Shown here: one piece after another, positions 26,957 through 35,273 of the stretch | Layout of the letters: the number at the start of each line of letters is the position of its first letter | Position numbering within the stretch: position 1 is the first letter of the stretch | From: CAIYRG01 sp964494505 | Lineage (GTDB): Bacteria > Pseudomonadota > Alphaproteobacteria > Micropepsales > Micropepsaceae | Direction of reading: 5' to 3' | Length of the DNA: 64,000 nt | Assembly: GCA_964494505.1 (NCBI GenBank) | Contig: CAZBRO010000028.1 | Coordinates: 1-64,000 of the forward strand | Translations under genes and position numbers: made by a program | The notes under the pieces: generated by a model | What the model saw: the letters and a program-made list of their open reading frames with translations, nothing else | Database searches by the model: none | Told to the model about the DNA's origin: nothing

Positions 26957-27688
26957 ATGTTCACGATTTCAGTCAGCCCGGATGTCCTCCGCCTTCGTGC
27001 TAAGCTATCCGCGATCGCCGACCGACAAATGCCTTTCGCAGCCTCGCAAGCCGTGAACCGTCTCGCAAAGCAGGCTGTCACCGACGTGCAGAAGGAGATG
27101 CGCCGCGCCTTTGACCGGCCCACTCCATTCACGCTGAAGGCAATCGCCAGCCACGGCGGAACGACGGCCACGATGCAGGCGATCATTTTTGCGCGCGAGT
27201 TTGCCGGCAAGGGCACGCCTGGCTGGAAATATCTCGGCCCTGGGGTGGAAGGCGGCGAGCGCCGGGTGAAGCGCTTCGAGCGCGCACTCGGGTCGAAGTT
27301 CGGAACGACGTTCACGGCCATCGGCCGCGGCGCCAAACTCAACGAGTACGGCAACATTTCAGAAGGCGAAATCGAGAAGATATTGTCGGCTCTTGGGGCG
27401 GCAGAAACACAAAGCGGCTATCGCGCGAATCGTCGCACTAGCGTGCGCATAGCGAGCCGGCGTCCGCCTGGAACGTTTTTCATCGCCCATAGCCGGATCG
27501 ACGGCTCTCCACTTGGAATCTACCAAGTCATCAGCCGTGGGCACGTCGAACCTGTGATCGTGTTCACCAGGCCGCCCCACTATTCGGCGAGGTTCCACTA
27601 TCGCGAGGCAATCATGACATCGATTGATCGGAACGCGGCGGACTTCGTGCGCGATGCCCTCTCGCGCGCATTGGCTACGGCACGGTGA
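26957..27688 (+). CDS. Phage minor tail protein Z-like
   Basis: A 243-residue protein whose start (TISVSPDVLRLRAKLSAIAD) and following residues (PFAASQAVNRLAKQAVTDV, RAFDRPTPFTLKAI) resemble lambda minor tail protein Z / tail-completion proteins that sit at the head-tail interface or tail terminus. The C-terminus HYREAIMTSIDRNAADFVRDAL also fits the family. It begins directly after the preceding stop and ends where the repeat-bearing gap before the small terminase starts. The assignment rests on sequence pattern only; a gp10-like neck protein is the alternative. Confidence 0.6.
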   Translation: MFTISVSPDVLRLRAKLSAIADRQMPFAASQAVNRLAKQAVTDVQKEMRRAFDRPTPFTLKAIASHGGTTATMQAIIFAREFAGKGTPGWKYLGPGVEGGERRVKRFERALGSKFGTTFTAIGRGAKLNEYGNISEGEIEKILSALGAAETQSGYRANRRTSVRIASRRPPGTFFIAHSRIDGSPLGIYQVISRGHVEPVIVFTRPPHYSARFHYREAIMTSIDRNAADFVRDALSRALATAR

Positions 27689-27820
27689 GCACGCGCCGAT
27701 CTGCCCCAATCGCTGCCCCTGGCACTCCCCGTCAGAAAGCGGCGGGTCCTTCCCCGCTAAACGGGCCGACCGCGGGCAATTCGCACCCCGGCCTTCCAGA
27801 GCGGCCGTCCAAAAATCCAA

Positions 27821-27860
27821 CGTTACACGTTACGTTACACGTTACACGGAAGCGTTACAC
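27821..27860. repeat. CGTTACAC iteron-like cluster, left copy
   Basis: Four CGTTACAC units (at 27821, 27833, 27840 and 27853) are packed into 40 bases just before the small terminase. The core CGTTACACGTTACAC at 27833-27847 is the exact reverse complement of 29075-29089, so the terminase-plus-unknown gene block is bracketed by 15-bp inverted repeats. Confidence 0.8.
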
Positions 27861-27871
27861 CGCACAGCAAC

Positions 27872-28490
27872 ATGGCCGCCCGCCCAAGCCGCCCCGCCGC
27901 CCCCAAAGCGCGTAGCGTCGGCAAGGCCGAGTTGGCATCTCTGCTAGGCTGGTCCAGGCCGCGGCTTGATCGCCGCCTGCTCACAGACCCGTCCTTCCCG
28001 GTTGTCAGGCGGGGCGACCAGGCCGGCGGTTGGGGTTTCGATCCCGCGGCCGTCCAGGCCTACCTCGGGGGTGAAGAACCGGCACCGCCGGCGGCACCCG
28101 TCGCATCGCCACCTCCGGCCATCGACCAAGCTCAACTGCGCGCCGCCGTTGCGCCGCCAGCCGCCAAGCCGGTCGCCGCTCCTGGCCAGCCGTTGCGCCG
28201 CTCCGCCCACCATGAGGGCGAGGCCACTGCCCGCCAGCGTAAGGGCGTCGCCCAAGCAAATTTGCTCGAAGACAAGCTCGCCCTTGAACGCGGCGAACTC
28301 CTTCTGAGGGATGACGTGGAGCGTGCGGCCACCGATCTGTGCGCCACCATGCGGCAACAGATCGATGCCATGCCTGAGCGGCTCGTGAAGGAGTGCGACC
28401 TTCCCGAACAGGCGGCAGGTCATCCGAAAAGTGACGGACGCCATCCTCACCGAGATGCATCGCGCCGCCCAACTGTTGTTTCAGGGATGA
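27872..28490 (+). pseudogene. Nu1-type terminase small subunit, frameshifted
   Basis: The N-terminal VGKAELASLLGWSRPRLDRR and GGWGFDPAAVQAYLGG are the DNA-binding winged helix of Nu1-type small terminases, which recognise packaging sites. The central ARQRKGVAQANLLEDKLALE and LVKECDLPEQA form the family coiled coil. After about 28411 the sensible sequence moves one base forward: the frame encoding RQVIRKVTDAILTEMHRAAQ continues to TGA at 28488-28490, which overlaps the next ATG as ATGA. In the unshifted frame the ORF reads through meaningless residues and fuses to that next gene (402 residues). A single extra base in GGCGG near 28412 explains this. No large terminase follows. Confidence 0.65.
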
Positions 28491-29080
28491 ACGCGTTCGC
28501 GCCCAGCTACGAGAAAGGAAGAAGTGGAATACCGATTCTCGATTTGCGATCCGATCACTTTACCACGGCGCGCATCGACGCTTTGGATTACCTGACCGGA
28601 ATCATGCTTGGTTTACACAACCCCGAAGCTGCCCGTCCCTGCCGCGTTCATCTCGAACGCGACATTCTCACCGGCGAGCCGGATATCTCGCCGCTCCTCG
28701 CCAAAATCTACCTGCGCGGTTTGCAGATTGGTGCGATGCTGATCGAAATGACCGACATCGCGATGCCGCGCAAGTCGTTCAAAGAGGTAAAGGCAAAATA
28801 CGAAAAGCAGAGCCGCGGCACGACCGACAACATTGTTCTGCCAACGTATCGCCCAACGGCACACCTGTGGGCCGCTCACTTGGCGATGAGTGGGATGCGC
28901 TCGTTTCCGTGCGCTCCGGAAAACCTCGAATTGTTCATCGCCTATGCTGAAACGCTTCGAAAGAATGGCGAGGGTCTCAAAATTCGTCAGAGTCGCTACT
29001 ACATGCTTCGCGTCGAGGAGACCTGGAAGCTGCCAGTGGAATTGTCCGACCTCGCTTATTCGAAGTGGCGCACCGTGTAA
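28487..29080 (+). CDS. Unknown protein downstream of the small terminase
   Basis: A 197-residue protein beginning MNAFAPSYEKGRSGIPILDL. It overlaps the inferred terminase stop by ATGA. The sequence is well composed and probably globular with long helices (ARIDALDYLTGIMLGLHN, LLAKIYLRGLQIGAMLIEMT), but no family or catalytic motif is recognised. In intact phages the large terminase would be expected at this position; no Walker motifs are present here. Its stop codon lies inside the right-hand CGTTACAC repeat. Confidence 0.6.
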   Translation: MNAFAPSYEKGRSGIPILDLRSDHFTTARIDALDYLTGIMLGLHNPEAARPCRVHLERDILTGEPDISPLLAKIYLRGLQIGAMLIEMTDIAMPRKSFKEVKAKYEKQSRGTTDNIVLPTYRPTAHLWAAHLAMSGMRSFPCAPENLELFIAYAETLRKNGEGLKIRQSRYYMLRVEETWKLPVELSDLAYSKWRTV

Positions 29081-29089
29081 CGTGTAACG
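29075..29089. repeat. CGTTACAC inverted repeat, right copy
   Basis: GTGTAACGTGTAACG here is the perfect reverse complement of 27833-27847. It overlaps the last codons and stop of the preceding gene. Confidence 0.8.
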
Positions 29090-29202
29090 CGCGTTATTTA
29101 GAACACTCTCCGCGTGACGCTACGCCCAGCTACGCCGACAATCACAGTGCGTAGGTCGATTCGTTTTCACCAACAAGCAATCGAAGAAGAAGGTCAACAC
29201 AG

Positions 29203-29466
29203 ATGCCAGCCTTCGACACGTTCAGCCACTTGGCCGATCGGAAGACCCGTGATGCGGAGATTGCGGCGAGTTGGGCCCGCGCCGCCGCGCCCTTTATGCC
29301 GAAGGAAAGTTTATCCGCTTCCACCGGGCCGTCTGCGGGTGAGGACGTTTGGGCCCACGCCATCGCACAATTCACGCCGGCAGATATGCAGAACAAAACT
29401 TTGGTCGATCGTCGGGAAACCGCGCCATCGGCTCGATTTCCGCTGATCCCGGCGGATTTTCGATAG
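29203..29466 (+). CDS. Small hypothetical phage protein
   Basis: An 87-residue protein with a good ribosome site (GAAGAAGG before the ATG). It lies between the terminase block and the tail assembly chaperone, where small head-tail or tail proteins are usual. The sequence (DTFSHLADRKTRDAEIAASW) is not recognised. Confidence 0.55.
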   Translation: MPAFDTFSHLADRKTRDAEIAASWARAAAPFMPKESLSASTGPSAGEDVWAHAIAQFTPADMQNKTLVDRRETAPSARFPLIPADFR

Positions 29467-29539
29467 TACCCCCGCTTACAGGCGCCGGGCGCGCGCCCAA
29501 AGCACCCCCACCTCATTCGCAAAAAAGGAACCGCAACCA

Positions 29540-29961
29540 ATGTCCAAAATCACGCTTTCGAAACCCATTGAAGCCCACGGCGAAACGATCGCCGAGCTGA
29601 ACCTCCGCGAACCGACAGGCGGCGACATTCGAGACTGCGGTCTGCCGATGAGGGTGACGCAGGAGGTGGGCGGCGGAGTCAGCAGCGACATCAATACCGC
29701 GTCCGTCGCGCGCTACATCAGCGCCCTCGCTCGAATTCCAGCGTCCTCGGTGGCAAACCTTTCGGCCGCCGATTTCATCGCTGCGATGAACGGAGTGCTG
29801 GATTTTTTCGGCTCGTCAATGCCAGCGACGCGCTCGACGCTTGCTGGGAACTCCTCCGCTTCTTCGGCACTCCCATGATCTTCGATCTGCCGATTTCGCA
29901 GATTGAGGCCGCCTATAACCAGGCTCTCCGGATTGCCAAACTCGAGAACTCGAAACAATGA
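29540..29961 (+). CDS. Phage tail assembly chaperone with -1 frameshift extension
   Basis: The short form (29540-29878, 112 residues) opens MSKITLSKPIEAHGETIAEL and fits P2 gpE/Mu gp41-type tail assembly chaperones. The sequence T TTT TTC at 29803-29809 is a canonical -1 slippery heptamer. Slipping there moves translation into the frame LVNASDALDACWELLRFF... and ends at TGA 29959-29961, giving a ~140-residue long form. In tailed phages this G/GT-type arrangement directly precedes the tape measure gene, as here. The extension's stop overlaps the next ATG (ATGA). The ATG at 29540 has AAAAAAGGA upstream. Confidence 0.8.
29803..29809 (+). promoter_or_regulatory. Programmed -1 frameshift site (T TTT TTC)
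   Basis: In the 0 frame the codons are GAT TTT TTC GGC; tandem slippage by one base re-pairs both tRNAs on TTT TTT. Sequence, position near the 3' end of the first chaperone frame, and the long overlapping -1 frame ending just before the next gene all match phage tail chaperones. Confidence 0.75.
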
Positions 29962-30152
29962 TCGCGAACTTCCCATCTCAAATGCCGCCGGCACTGTCGG
30001 CCCTTGCCCTTTCCGCGCGACCTCTCATGGCGCTCGCGTCGGCACCCGGAATTCGCCGAACGGTCAGCGCCATGAATTGCGCCACGGCCGGGCTTCGCTC
30101 GTTTCATCTAATACCGACAGATTGGAGCCCGTTAGCTCCGAAGCCGCGGTGA
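29958..30152 (+). CDS. Small hypothetical protein between chaperone and tape measure
   Basis: A 64-residue frame starting in the ATGA overlap with the chaperone extension and ending 6 bases before the tape measure start. It carries a hydrophobic Ala/Leu-rich stretch (MPPALSALALSARPLMALAS) that could be a weak membrane helix. No family is recognised; its tight packing supports it. Confidence 0.45.
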   Translation: MIANFPSQMPPALSALALSARPLMALASAPGIRRTVSAMNCATAGLRSFHLIPTDWSPLAPKPR

Positions 30153-30158
30153 CGGGCG

Positions 30159-32207
30159 ATGGTAGACACACCCGAACAGTTCCGTTTCACAATCACGGCC
30201 GTCGATGGATGGTCGAAACAGTTCGCCTCGCTCGAAAAGCAAATCGGATGGCTGGAGCGTCAAAAGACGCTTGCCGGTTCAGGAGTATTCGGCGCCGCAT
30301 CTCGCTTCGGCGCGGCAGTGAAGCTCGGCCGCGTTGGCGGCGCACTTGCGGAGGCCGGCGGTGATGCGAGCGGGATATTTGCCGATGCTGAAAAGCTGTC
30401 ATCTATCGGGGCAACCTTGGGCCGTTTCATAACGACCGCAAAACTGCCCCAACTCGCGCACGCTGCTGAGGACGTCGGAAGTAAATTCGAAGGCGTTGTC
30501 AGCCGGGTGCACGCCCTATTGGGCCCAGTTGCTGCTCTGGGCGCGCTCGCAGGCGGGTTGTTTGAGATTGGAAAAAGTGCAGCGGAGGTGGGCGCTGGGC
30601 TGTATGACGCATCACAAAAGACCGGCGTGGCCGTCGATCAGTTGGCGCGGCTGCACTACATCGCCGGCGTAACAAATGTTGGGACCGATCAGCTCGATAT
30701 GGGACTTACGCGTCTGAACCGAACCATCGGGGAAGTCGCGTCTGGTCGAGCTGCAGAAGCGGCCGGGTATCTTCGCAAGATGCACATCAACATCCGTGAC
30801 GGCGGCGGGCATCTCAAGAATGCCGGCGCGTTGTGGGGCGAACTTTCTGAGCGCTTCAAGAACAATAAAAGCGACGCGGAAAAGACAGCGGCGGCGCTGG
30901 CGCTCCTTGGTCGATCCGGCGCCGCACTGCTTCCGATGCTCATCAAGGGTGCCGATGAAACGCAGAGACTCGGTGACGAGTTCGACCGTTTGCATGGGCG
31001 CGTAACCGGCGAGGGCGCGGCGGCTGCGAAAGAAGCTTCGGAATCTTGGCACCGATTGACTGTCACGTTCGGCGGCCTGCGCGACGCGATAGGCGCCAAA
31101 CTCTTCCCGATGATGGAAAAGATCATCGAGCCGATGACGCAGTGGCTTGTCACAAATCGCCAGATCGTTGCCACGAAGGTCGCCGAATGGGTAAAGCGCG
31201 TCAGCGATACTCTGTCGAATGTCGACTGGGGTGGTCTAGCTGGTTCGATTGGGAAGATTGCGGGTGCCTTTGAAACCGTTGCCAACTTCCTGGGTACGAA
31301 GGGAATGATAATTGCCGGGTCAGCCGTGCTGTTCGCGCCGCTCAGCGTTGCAATTCTGGCCCTCGCGGCATCGTTCACCACTCTCACCGCAGCGATGTTG
31401 ACGAATCCGTTTGTGGCCGCGGTCGCGGTGCTCGCGGCCGGCGCTGTTCTTGTCGTTACGCACTGGTCGCAGGTAAAGGCGTTTTTCGCCGGCATCGGGG
31501 AATACATTGCAGGCGTGCTGACCCGTATCAGCGAGCATATTCAGCCCTTGATCGACGATGTTAAATGGCTGCTCGGCAAGACCGGGGTTTCCTGGCTTTA
31601 TGATTCCGTCGCCGATATTGGTGCGCACAACCGCGCTGCTGCAACACATGCAACCGTTGCACCGAAGGCGAAAGCGGCGATGGACACGCTTGGCGGTGCG
31701 GTGGCGACAGGTCACCAGGCATTCGACGCCATGGCCGCCCGTAACCGTGGGGCGACGCGGTATGCCGGGCGGCCGGACGCTCGCGCAATGGCGAGCATGC
31801 GGTCCATTGCGCTCGCGATCGGCGCAACGGCCGCCACACCAGCGGCAGCCGCGCCTCCATTGGCTGAATTGCACACCATCGTTGCAGCGGCGCCGGCTGG
31901 TACTGCCGATAAGGCGGGTCTTCCGGCGACCATGGCCGCAATGGCAGAGACGATGAAGAATTCGCGCGGATCGTCTGGCGCGGCAATGGCAGAGGCGCCT
32001 CGCCCATCGCTTGTTCAGGCGTCCACGGGGGCAGGACTAGCGTCACGGCAACAAATCCTTGGGTCTAGGCCCGGCACCGCCGTCCAGCCGCCTACGAACG
32101 GAAAAGTGGAAGTGGAGGTGACCGTCAATGCGCCGCGCGGAACCACGGTGGTCGCGAAGGCATCCGGGTCCAACCCGCCCGATCTGAATGTGGGCCGACG
32201 CTTCTAG
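30159..32207 (+). CDS. Phage tail tape measure protein
   Basis: A 682-residue tail length-determining protein. The N-terminal FRFTITAVDGWSKQFASLEK, the alanine-rich helical middle, the segment YDASQKTGVAVDQLARLHYI typical of tape measure proteins, two hydrophobic stretches (about residues 385-435: GMIIAGSAVLFAPLSVAILA and NPFVAAVAVLAAGAVLVV), and a low-complexity Ala/Pro C-terminus are all present. The position right after the frameshifting chaperone is decisive. The length predicts a tail of roughly 100 nm if the usual ~1.5 angstrom per residue rule applies. The gene looks intact, although the tail genes expected after it are missing. Confidence 0.88.
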   Translation: MVDTPEQFRFTITAVDGWSKQFASLEKQIGWLERQKTLAGSGVFGAASRFGAAVKLGRVGGALAEAGGDASGIFADAEKLSSIGATLGRFITTAKLPQLAHAAEDVGSKFEGVVSRVHALLGPVAALGALAGGLFEIGKSAAEVGAGLYDASQKTGVAVDQLARLHYIAGVTNVGTDQLDMGLTRLNRTIGEVASGRAAEAAGYLRKMHINIRDGGGHLKNAGALWGELSERFKNNKSDAEKTAAALALLGRSGAALLPMLIKGADETQRLGDEFDRLHGRVTGEGAAAAKEASESWHRLTVTFGGLRDAIGAKLFPMMEKIIEPMTQWLVTNRQIVATKVAEWVKRVSDTLSNVDWGGLAGSIGKIAGAFETVANFLGTKGMIIAGSAVLFAPLSVAILALAASFTTLTAAMLTNPFVAAVAVLAAGAVLVVTHWSQVKAFFAGIGEYIAGVLTRISEHIQPLIDDVKWLLGKTGVSWLYDSVADIGAHNRAAATHATVAPKAKAAMDTLGGAVATGHQAFDAMAARNRGATRYAGRPDARAMASMRSIALAIGATAATPAAAAPPLAELHTIVAAAPAGTADKAGLPATMAAMAETMKNSRGSSGAAMAEAPRPSLVQASTGAGLASRQQILGSRPGTAVQPPTNGKVEVEVTVNAPRGTTVVAKASGSNPPDLNVGRRF

Positions 32208-32218
32208 GGCACCTGACG

Positions 32219-32428
32219 ATGGAACCGAAGAGCGTCCCGAACGCGCCGGAAAAAGCGCTGAGCACCGCGGAAGCTGCAGAGCTACTTGGCGTGAGCACTA
32301 GGACGCTTGCGAAATGGCGGTGCAAGACCACGCGGAAACCACTTCCGTTTGTGAAGATCGGTCGACAGGTTGTGACCTACCTGCCGTCCGATATTGCGGC
32401 GTTTCAGCGAAGCCGGCGGCGCTCATGA
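32219..32428 (+). CDS. MerR/excisionase-type HTH protein
   Basis: A 69-residue DNA-binding protein: LSTAEAAELLGVSTRTLAKW is a MerR/excisionase-type helix-turn-helix and LPFVKIGRQVVTYLPSDIAA is the wing. It follows the tape measure gene by 11 bases and overlaps the HerA-like gene by ATGA, so it is probably the regulator or targeting partner of that ATPase. It differs in sequence from the Xis-like protein at 23904. Confidence 0.8.
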   Translation: MEPKSVPNAPEKALSTAEAAELLGVSTRTLAKWRCKTTRKPLPFVKIGRQVVTYLPSDIAAFQRSRRRS

Positions 32429-34056
32429 GCATTCCTACGGAAGCACTTTCTCAGCACCTTGCGATTTTGGGAAAGACAGGATCAGGCAAGACGACGGCCG
32501 CCAAGGGCGCGGTGGAGAGCCTGCTCCGGGCGGACAAGCGCGTTTGCGCGATTGATCCGACTGGCGCGTGGTATGGCCTGCGGCTGGGCGGTGACGGGCA
32601 TTCGGCTGGCTTTCCCGTCGTGGTCTTTGGCGGCTCGCATGCGGACGTCGATCTGTCCGAAATGGGTGGTGCAAAGCTGGCGGAAATCATCGCCGGCGGG
32701 ACCTTCTCCGCCATCATCGACACGTCGCTGATGACTGTTGGCGCACGGACACGGTTCTTCACCGATTTTGCCGAAGCCCTTTTCCGCGCGAATCGCCGGC
32801 CGCTGCATTTGGTTATTGATGAAGCCCACCTCTTCGCGCCACAGGGTCGCGTGCCGGATCCTGCTTCGGGGCGCATGGTGCACGCGGCGAACAACCTGGT
32901 CAGCGGAGGTCGTTCACGCGGCCTTCGCATCATGCTGATTTCGCAGCGCCCGGCGAAGCTGCATAAGGATTCCCTGACGCAAGTCCAAACGCTGATCGCC
33001 ATGCGTCTGATCGCGCCCCAAGACCGCGCGGCCATTGAAGACTGGATCGGCGAATGGACCGATGCAAAGCAGGGTAGGGAGGTCATCGCCTCGTTGCCAT
33101 CGCTCGCGATCGGCGAAGGTTGGGTATGGGCGCCTGAGCTCGGTATCCTCGAGCGCCGCACATTTCCGTCGATTTTGACATTTGATTCCTCCCGCGCGCC
33201 GGAAGACGGGCTCGAGCCGGTCCTGCCGGCGAGCTTAGGCGACATAGACATTCACGCGATTACCGCCGCCCTCGCCCAAGAACCGGCCGTGGCGCCTGCT
33301 CGGATGGCGAAGACCATAGGAATCACGTCGAACGGTTTGGAAGCTGCGAAAGCGGAAGCCTATGCAGCCGGCTTGCGCGAGGGCATCGGACGCGGTTGGG
33401 ACGCTGCCGTTTCGGATATGGCGAGCACCATCGAAGGCTTAGTCGGAAAGCTCCGGTCGCGCCGCGAGACCATCGCAGCCAACGGATTGCCGCCTATGGA
33501 TGGTCTGCCGGTTGTCCGCAAGAAAGAGATTACCGCGGATGCTCCGGCGTCGCGTCGCACGCGCGAGGCAGAGGCATCGACGGACGACACCCGCGAGCCG
33601 CTGACGGTGTATGCGAAGGCCCTCCTTGGCGATGCGTGTCGCCTCCATCCCGTCCGCCTCAGTTGGGCCCAGCTCGCCACGATTGGCGGGCGCAAGGCGC
33701 GTGGTGGGGCTTTCAACCACGCCCGGAGACAATTGCTCGACCGCGCGCTGCTGGTCGAAGGAAACGGGCTCGCATCGCCCACGCCCGAAGGATTCTCCGC
33801 GGTGGGTGTATCCCCGGCGGGCGGTGGGCACGATATGGCTGCCGTGTGGCTCAAGGCGCTGCCCCAGCCGGCGAACCGGATGTTTGGCGAGCTGCTGAAG
33901 CATCCCCGAGGGCTTGCCGCGTCAGCGCTCGGTACGGCCTTGGGGATGGTGCCGCGCGGCGGGCGGTGGAACGATGGCATTGCCACGCTCCGGCGAAACG
34001 ATCTGATCGAAAAGACGGGCGATCTCATGGTGGTTCGAAAATCGGCACGCGCCTAG
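32425..34056 (+). CDS. HerA/DUF87-type P-loop ATPase
   Basis: A 543-residue ATPase of the HerA/FtsK side of the P-loop family. Walker A is GKTGSGKTT (residues 16-24), Walker B is LHLVIDEAH (about 126-134), and a sensor/arginine region follows (SRGLRIMLISQRPAKLH). HerA-like enzymes form hexamers that translocate or unwind duplex DNA. The C-terminal ~150 residues (YAKALLGDACRLHPVRLSWA, LKHPRGLAASALGTALGM) look like winged-helix DNA-binding modules. The start is the ATG overlapping the HTH gene stop. Similar HTH-ATPase pairs occur in other alphaproteobacterial prophages, with unknown function; defence or DNA transfer is inference. Confidence 0.82.
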   Translation: MSIPTEALSQHLAILGKTGSGKTTAAKGAVESLLRADKRVCAIDPTGAWYGLRLGGDGHSAGFPVVVFGGSHADVDLSEMGGAKLAEIIAGGTFSAIIDTSLMTVGARTRFFTDFAEALFRANRRPLHLVIDEAHLFAPQGRVPDPASGRMVHAANNLVSGGRSRGLRIMLISQRPAKLHKDSLTQVQTLIAMRLIAPQDRAAIEDWIGEWTDAKQGREVIASLPSLAIGEGWVWAPELGILERRTFPSILTFDSSRAPEDGLEPVLPASLGDIDIHAITAALAQEPAVAPARMAKTIGITSNGLEAAKAEAYAAGLREGIGRGWDAAVSDMASTIEGLVGKLRSRRETIAANGLPPMDGLPVVRKKEITADAPASRRTREAEASTDDTREPLTVYAKALLGDACRLHPVRLSWAQLATIGGRKARGGAFNHARRQLLDRALLVEGNGLASPTPEGFSAVGVSPAGGGHDMAAVWLKALPQPANRMFGELLKHPRGLAASALGTALGMVPRGGRWNDGIATLRRNDLIEKTGDLMVVRKSARA

Positions 34057-34106
34057 CGAATCAGACGAAAATCAGCAACTCTTGGCGGATAACCAGGTGC
34101 AATGCC

Positions 34107-35273
34107 GTGCTCCCCAAGGCCATTGATACGCTAGTCCTTGATGATATTGAGCGCCTTCCGGCTGACCAGGTTTCCGAAAGCCGTACGCTCGACTTTAAGC
34201 GCGATCTTGTCGGACCGCGCGACGACGACAAGCGCGAATTTCTTGCCGACGTATCAGCCCTGGCAAACACCGCTGGTGGCGACTTGGTTTTCGGGATCGA
34301 GGAAACTGCGGGAATAGCTACGGCCTTCAGGCCTATTGCGGTTGAAGATACTGACTCGCTGATCCGTCGCCTCGAGGACATCCTTCGGACAGGGCTCGAG
34401 CCGCGCCTGCCCTCGTGTACGCTGCGCTGGGTCGGCGCCCCGAACCGTGGCGCATTGGTCATACGGACACCGCGGAGCTGGCTGGCACCACACCGGGTGA
34501 TTTTTCGCGACCACGCGAAATTCTATGCTCGTAACAGCGCTGGAAAATACGCACTCGATGTGAGCGAGCTCCGCACAGCGTTTAGCGCGTCAGAGGCCCT
34601 TACCGACAGAATTCGTGCATTCCGCCGTGAGCGCATCTCGCTTATCAGCGCAGACGAAGGCTCGCTGCCTCTCCGAGCCGGCGCAAAATTGCTTCTCCAC
34701 ATCGTGCCCCTTTCGGCTTTTACGAGCCCAGCTAACATCTCTCCAAGTTCGAACGGGCCGTTTTTTCGCCCGCTTGGTGTTGGTGGTGGGTTCAATTCTC
34801 TTCACACACTCGAAGGTTTCACAACCTTTGCTGGCCCTGAGGACAGTACAGAGGGTGCGCGGGCATTCACCCTCTGTTTTCGGAACGGGATCGTTGAAGC
34901 CGTTGCCTGCATTGGTCGCTCCAACGCAGAAGGGTCATGGATTTTCCCGTACGAATTCGAGCAATATCTCATGCGCGAGGTCCCTGGTTTTTTTCAATCA
35001 TTACAACGGATGGGCGTTGAGCCACCGTTCTATCTGATGATCACGCTGTGCAATGTTCGGGCCCATGCGCTTGTGGTCGAGAATAGATTTCCGGACCGGG
35101 TGGTGCGTCCCCTAAGACGGGACCTGCTTCTGCTCCCGGAAGCTCTGGTAACTGACCCATCTCCGAACATCGAAGCCCTACTGAGGCCTTTGTTTGATCT
35201 GACTTGGCAAGCGTTCGGATATCCCCGGTCGTTCAGTTTTGACGCCCAGGGCCGATACACGGGCGATCGCTAA
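34107..35273 (+). CDS. AlbA_2 (Schlafen-type) domain protein
   Basis: A 388-residue protein with an N-terminal AlbA_2 domain (PF04326, about residues 15-160): SRTLDFKRDL, then DKREFLADVSALANTAGG, DLVFGIEET and FYARNSAGKYALDVSELRTA are diagnostic. The C-terminal ~200 residues (LHIVPLSAFTSPANISPSSN, HALVVENRFPDRVVRPLRRD) are of unknown fold. AlbA_2 proteins include Schlafen-like nucleic-acid binders and regulators often linked to mobile elements and defence. The GTG at 34107 is the most likely start; the open frame runs far upstream only as a shadow of the ATPase. It lies 50 bases after the HerA-like gene and is convergent, with no gap, with the XRE gene. Confidence 0.78.
   Translation: MLPKAIDTLVLDDIERLPADQVSESRTLDFKRDLVGPRDDDKREFLADVSALANTAGGDLVFGIEETAGIATAFRPIAVEDTDSLIRRLEDILRTGLEPRLPSCTLRWVGAPNRGALVIRTPRSWLAPHRVIFRDHAKFYARNSAGKYALDVSELRTAFSASEALTDRIRAFRRERISLISADEGSLPLRAGAKLLLHIVPLSAFTSPANISPSSNGPFFRPLGVGGGFNSLHTLEGFTTFAGPEDSTEGARAFTLCFRNGIVEAVACIGRSNAEGSWIFPYEFEQYLMREVPGFFQSLQRMGVEPPFYLMITLCNVRAHALVVENRFPDRVVRPLRRDLLLLPEALVTDPSPNIEALLRPLFDLTWQAFGYPRSFSFDAQGRYTGDR

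Noticed and set aside
27685..27915. 76-codon frame starting in a GTGA overlap after the minor tail gene
   Set aside because: Proline-rich, runs through the CGTTACAC repeats, overlaps the terminase start, and has no Shine-Dalgarno site.
27821..29089. Reading the CGTTACAC repeats as a CRISPR or insertion sequence ends
   Set aside because: Units have no spacers, and the enclosed genes are phage packaging-type rather than a transposase.
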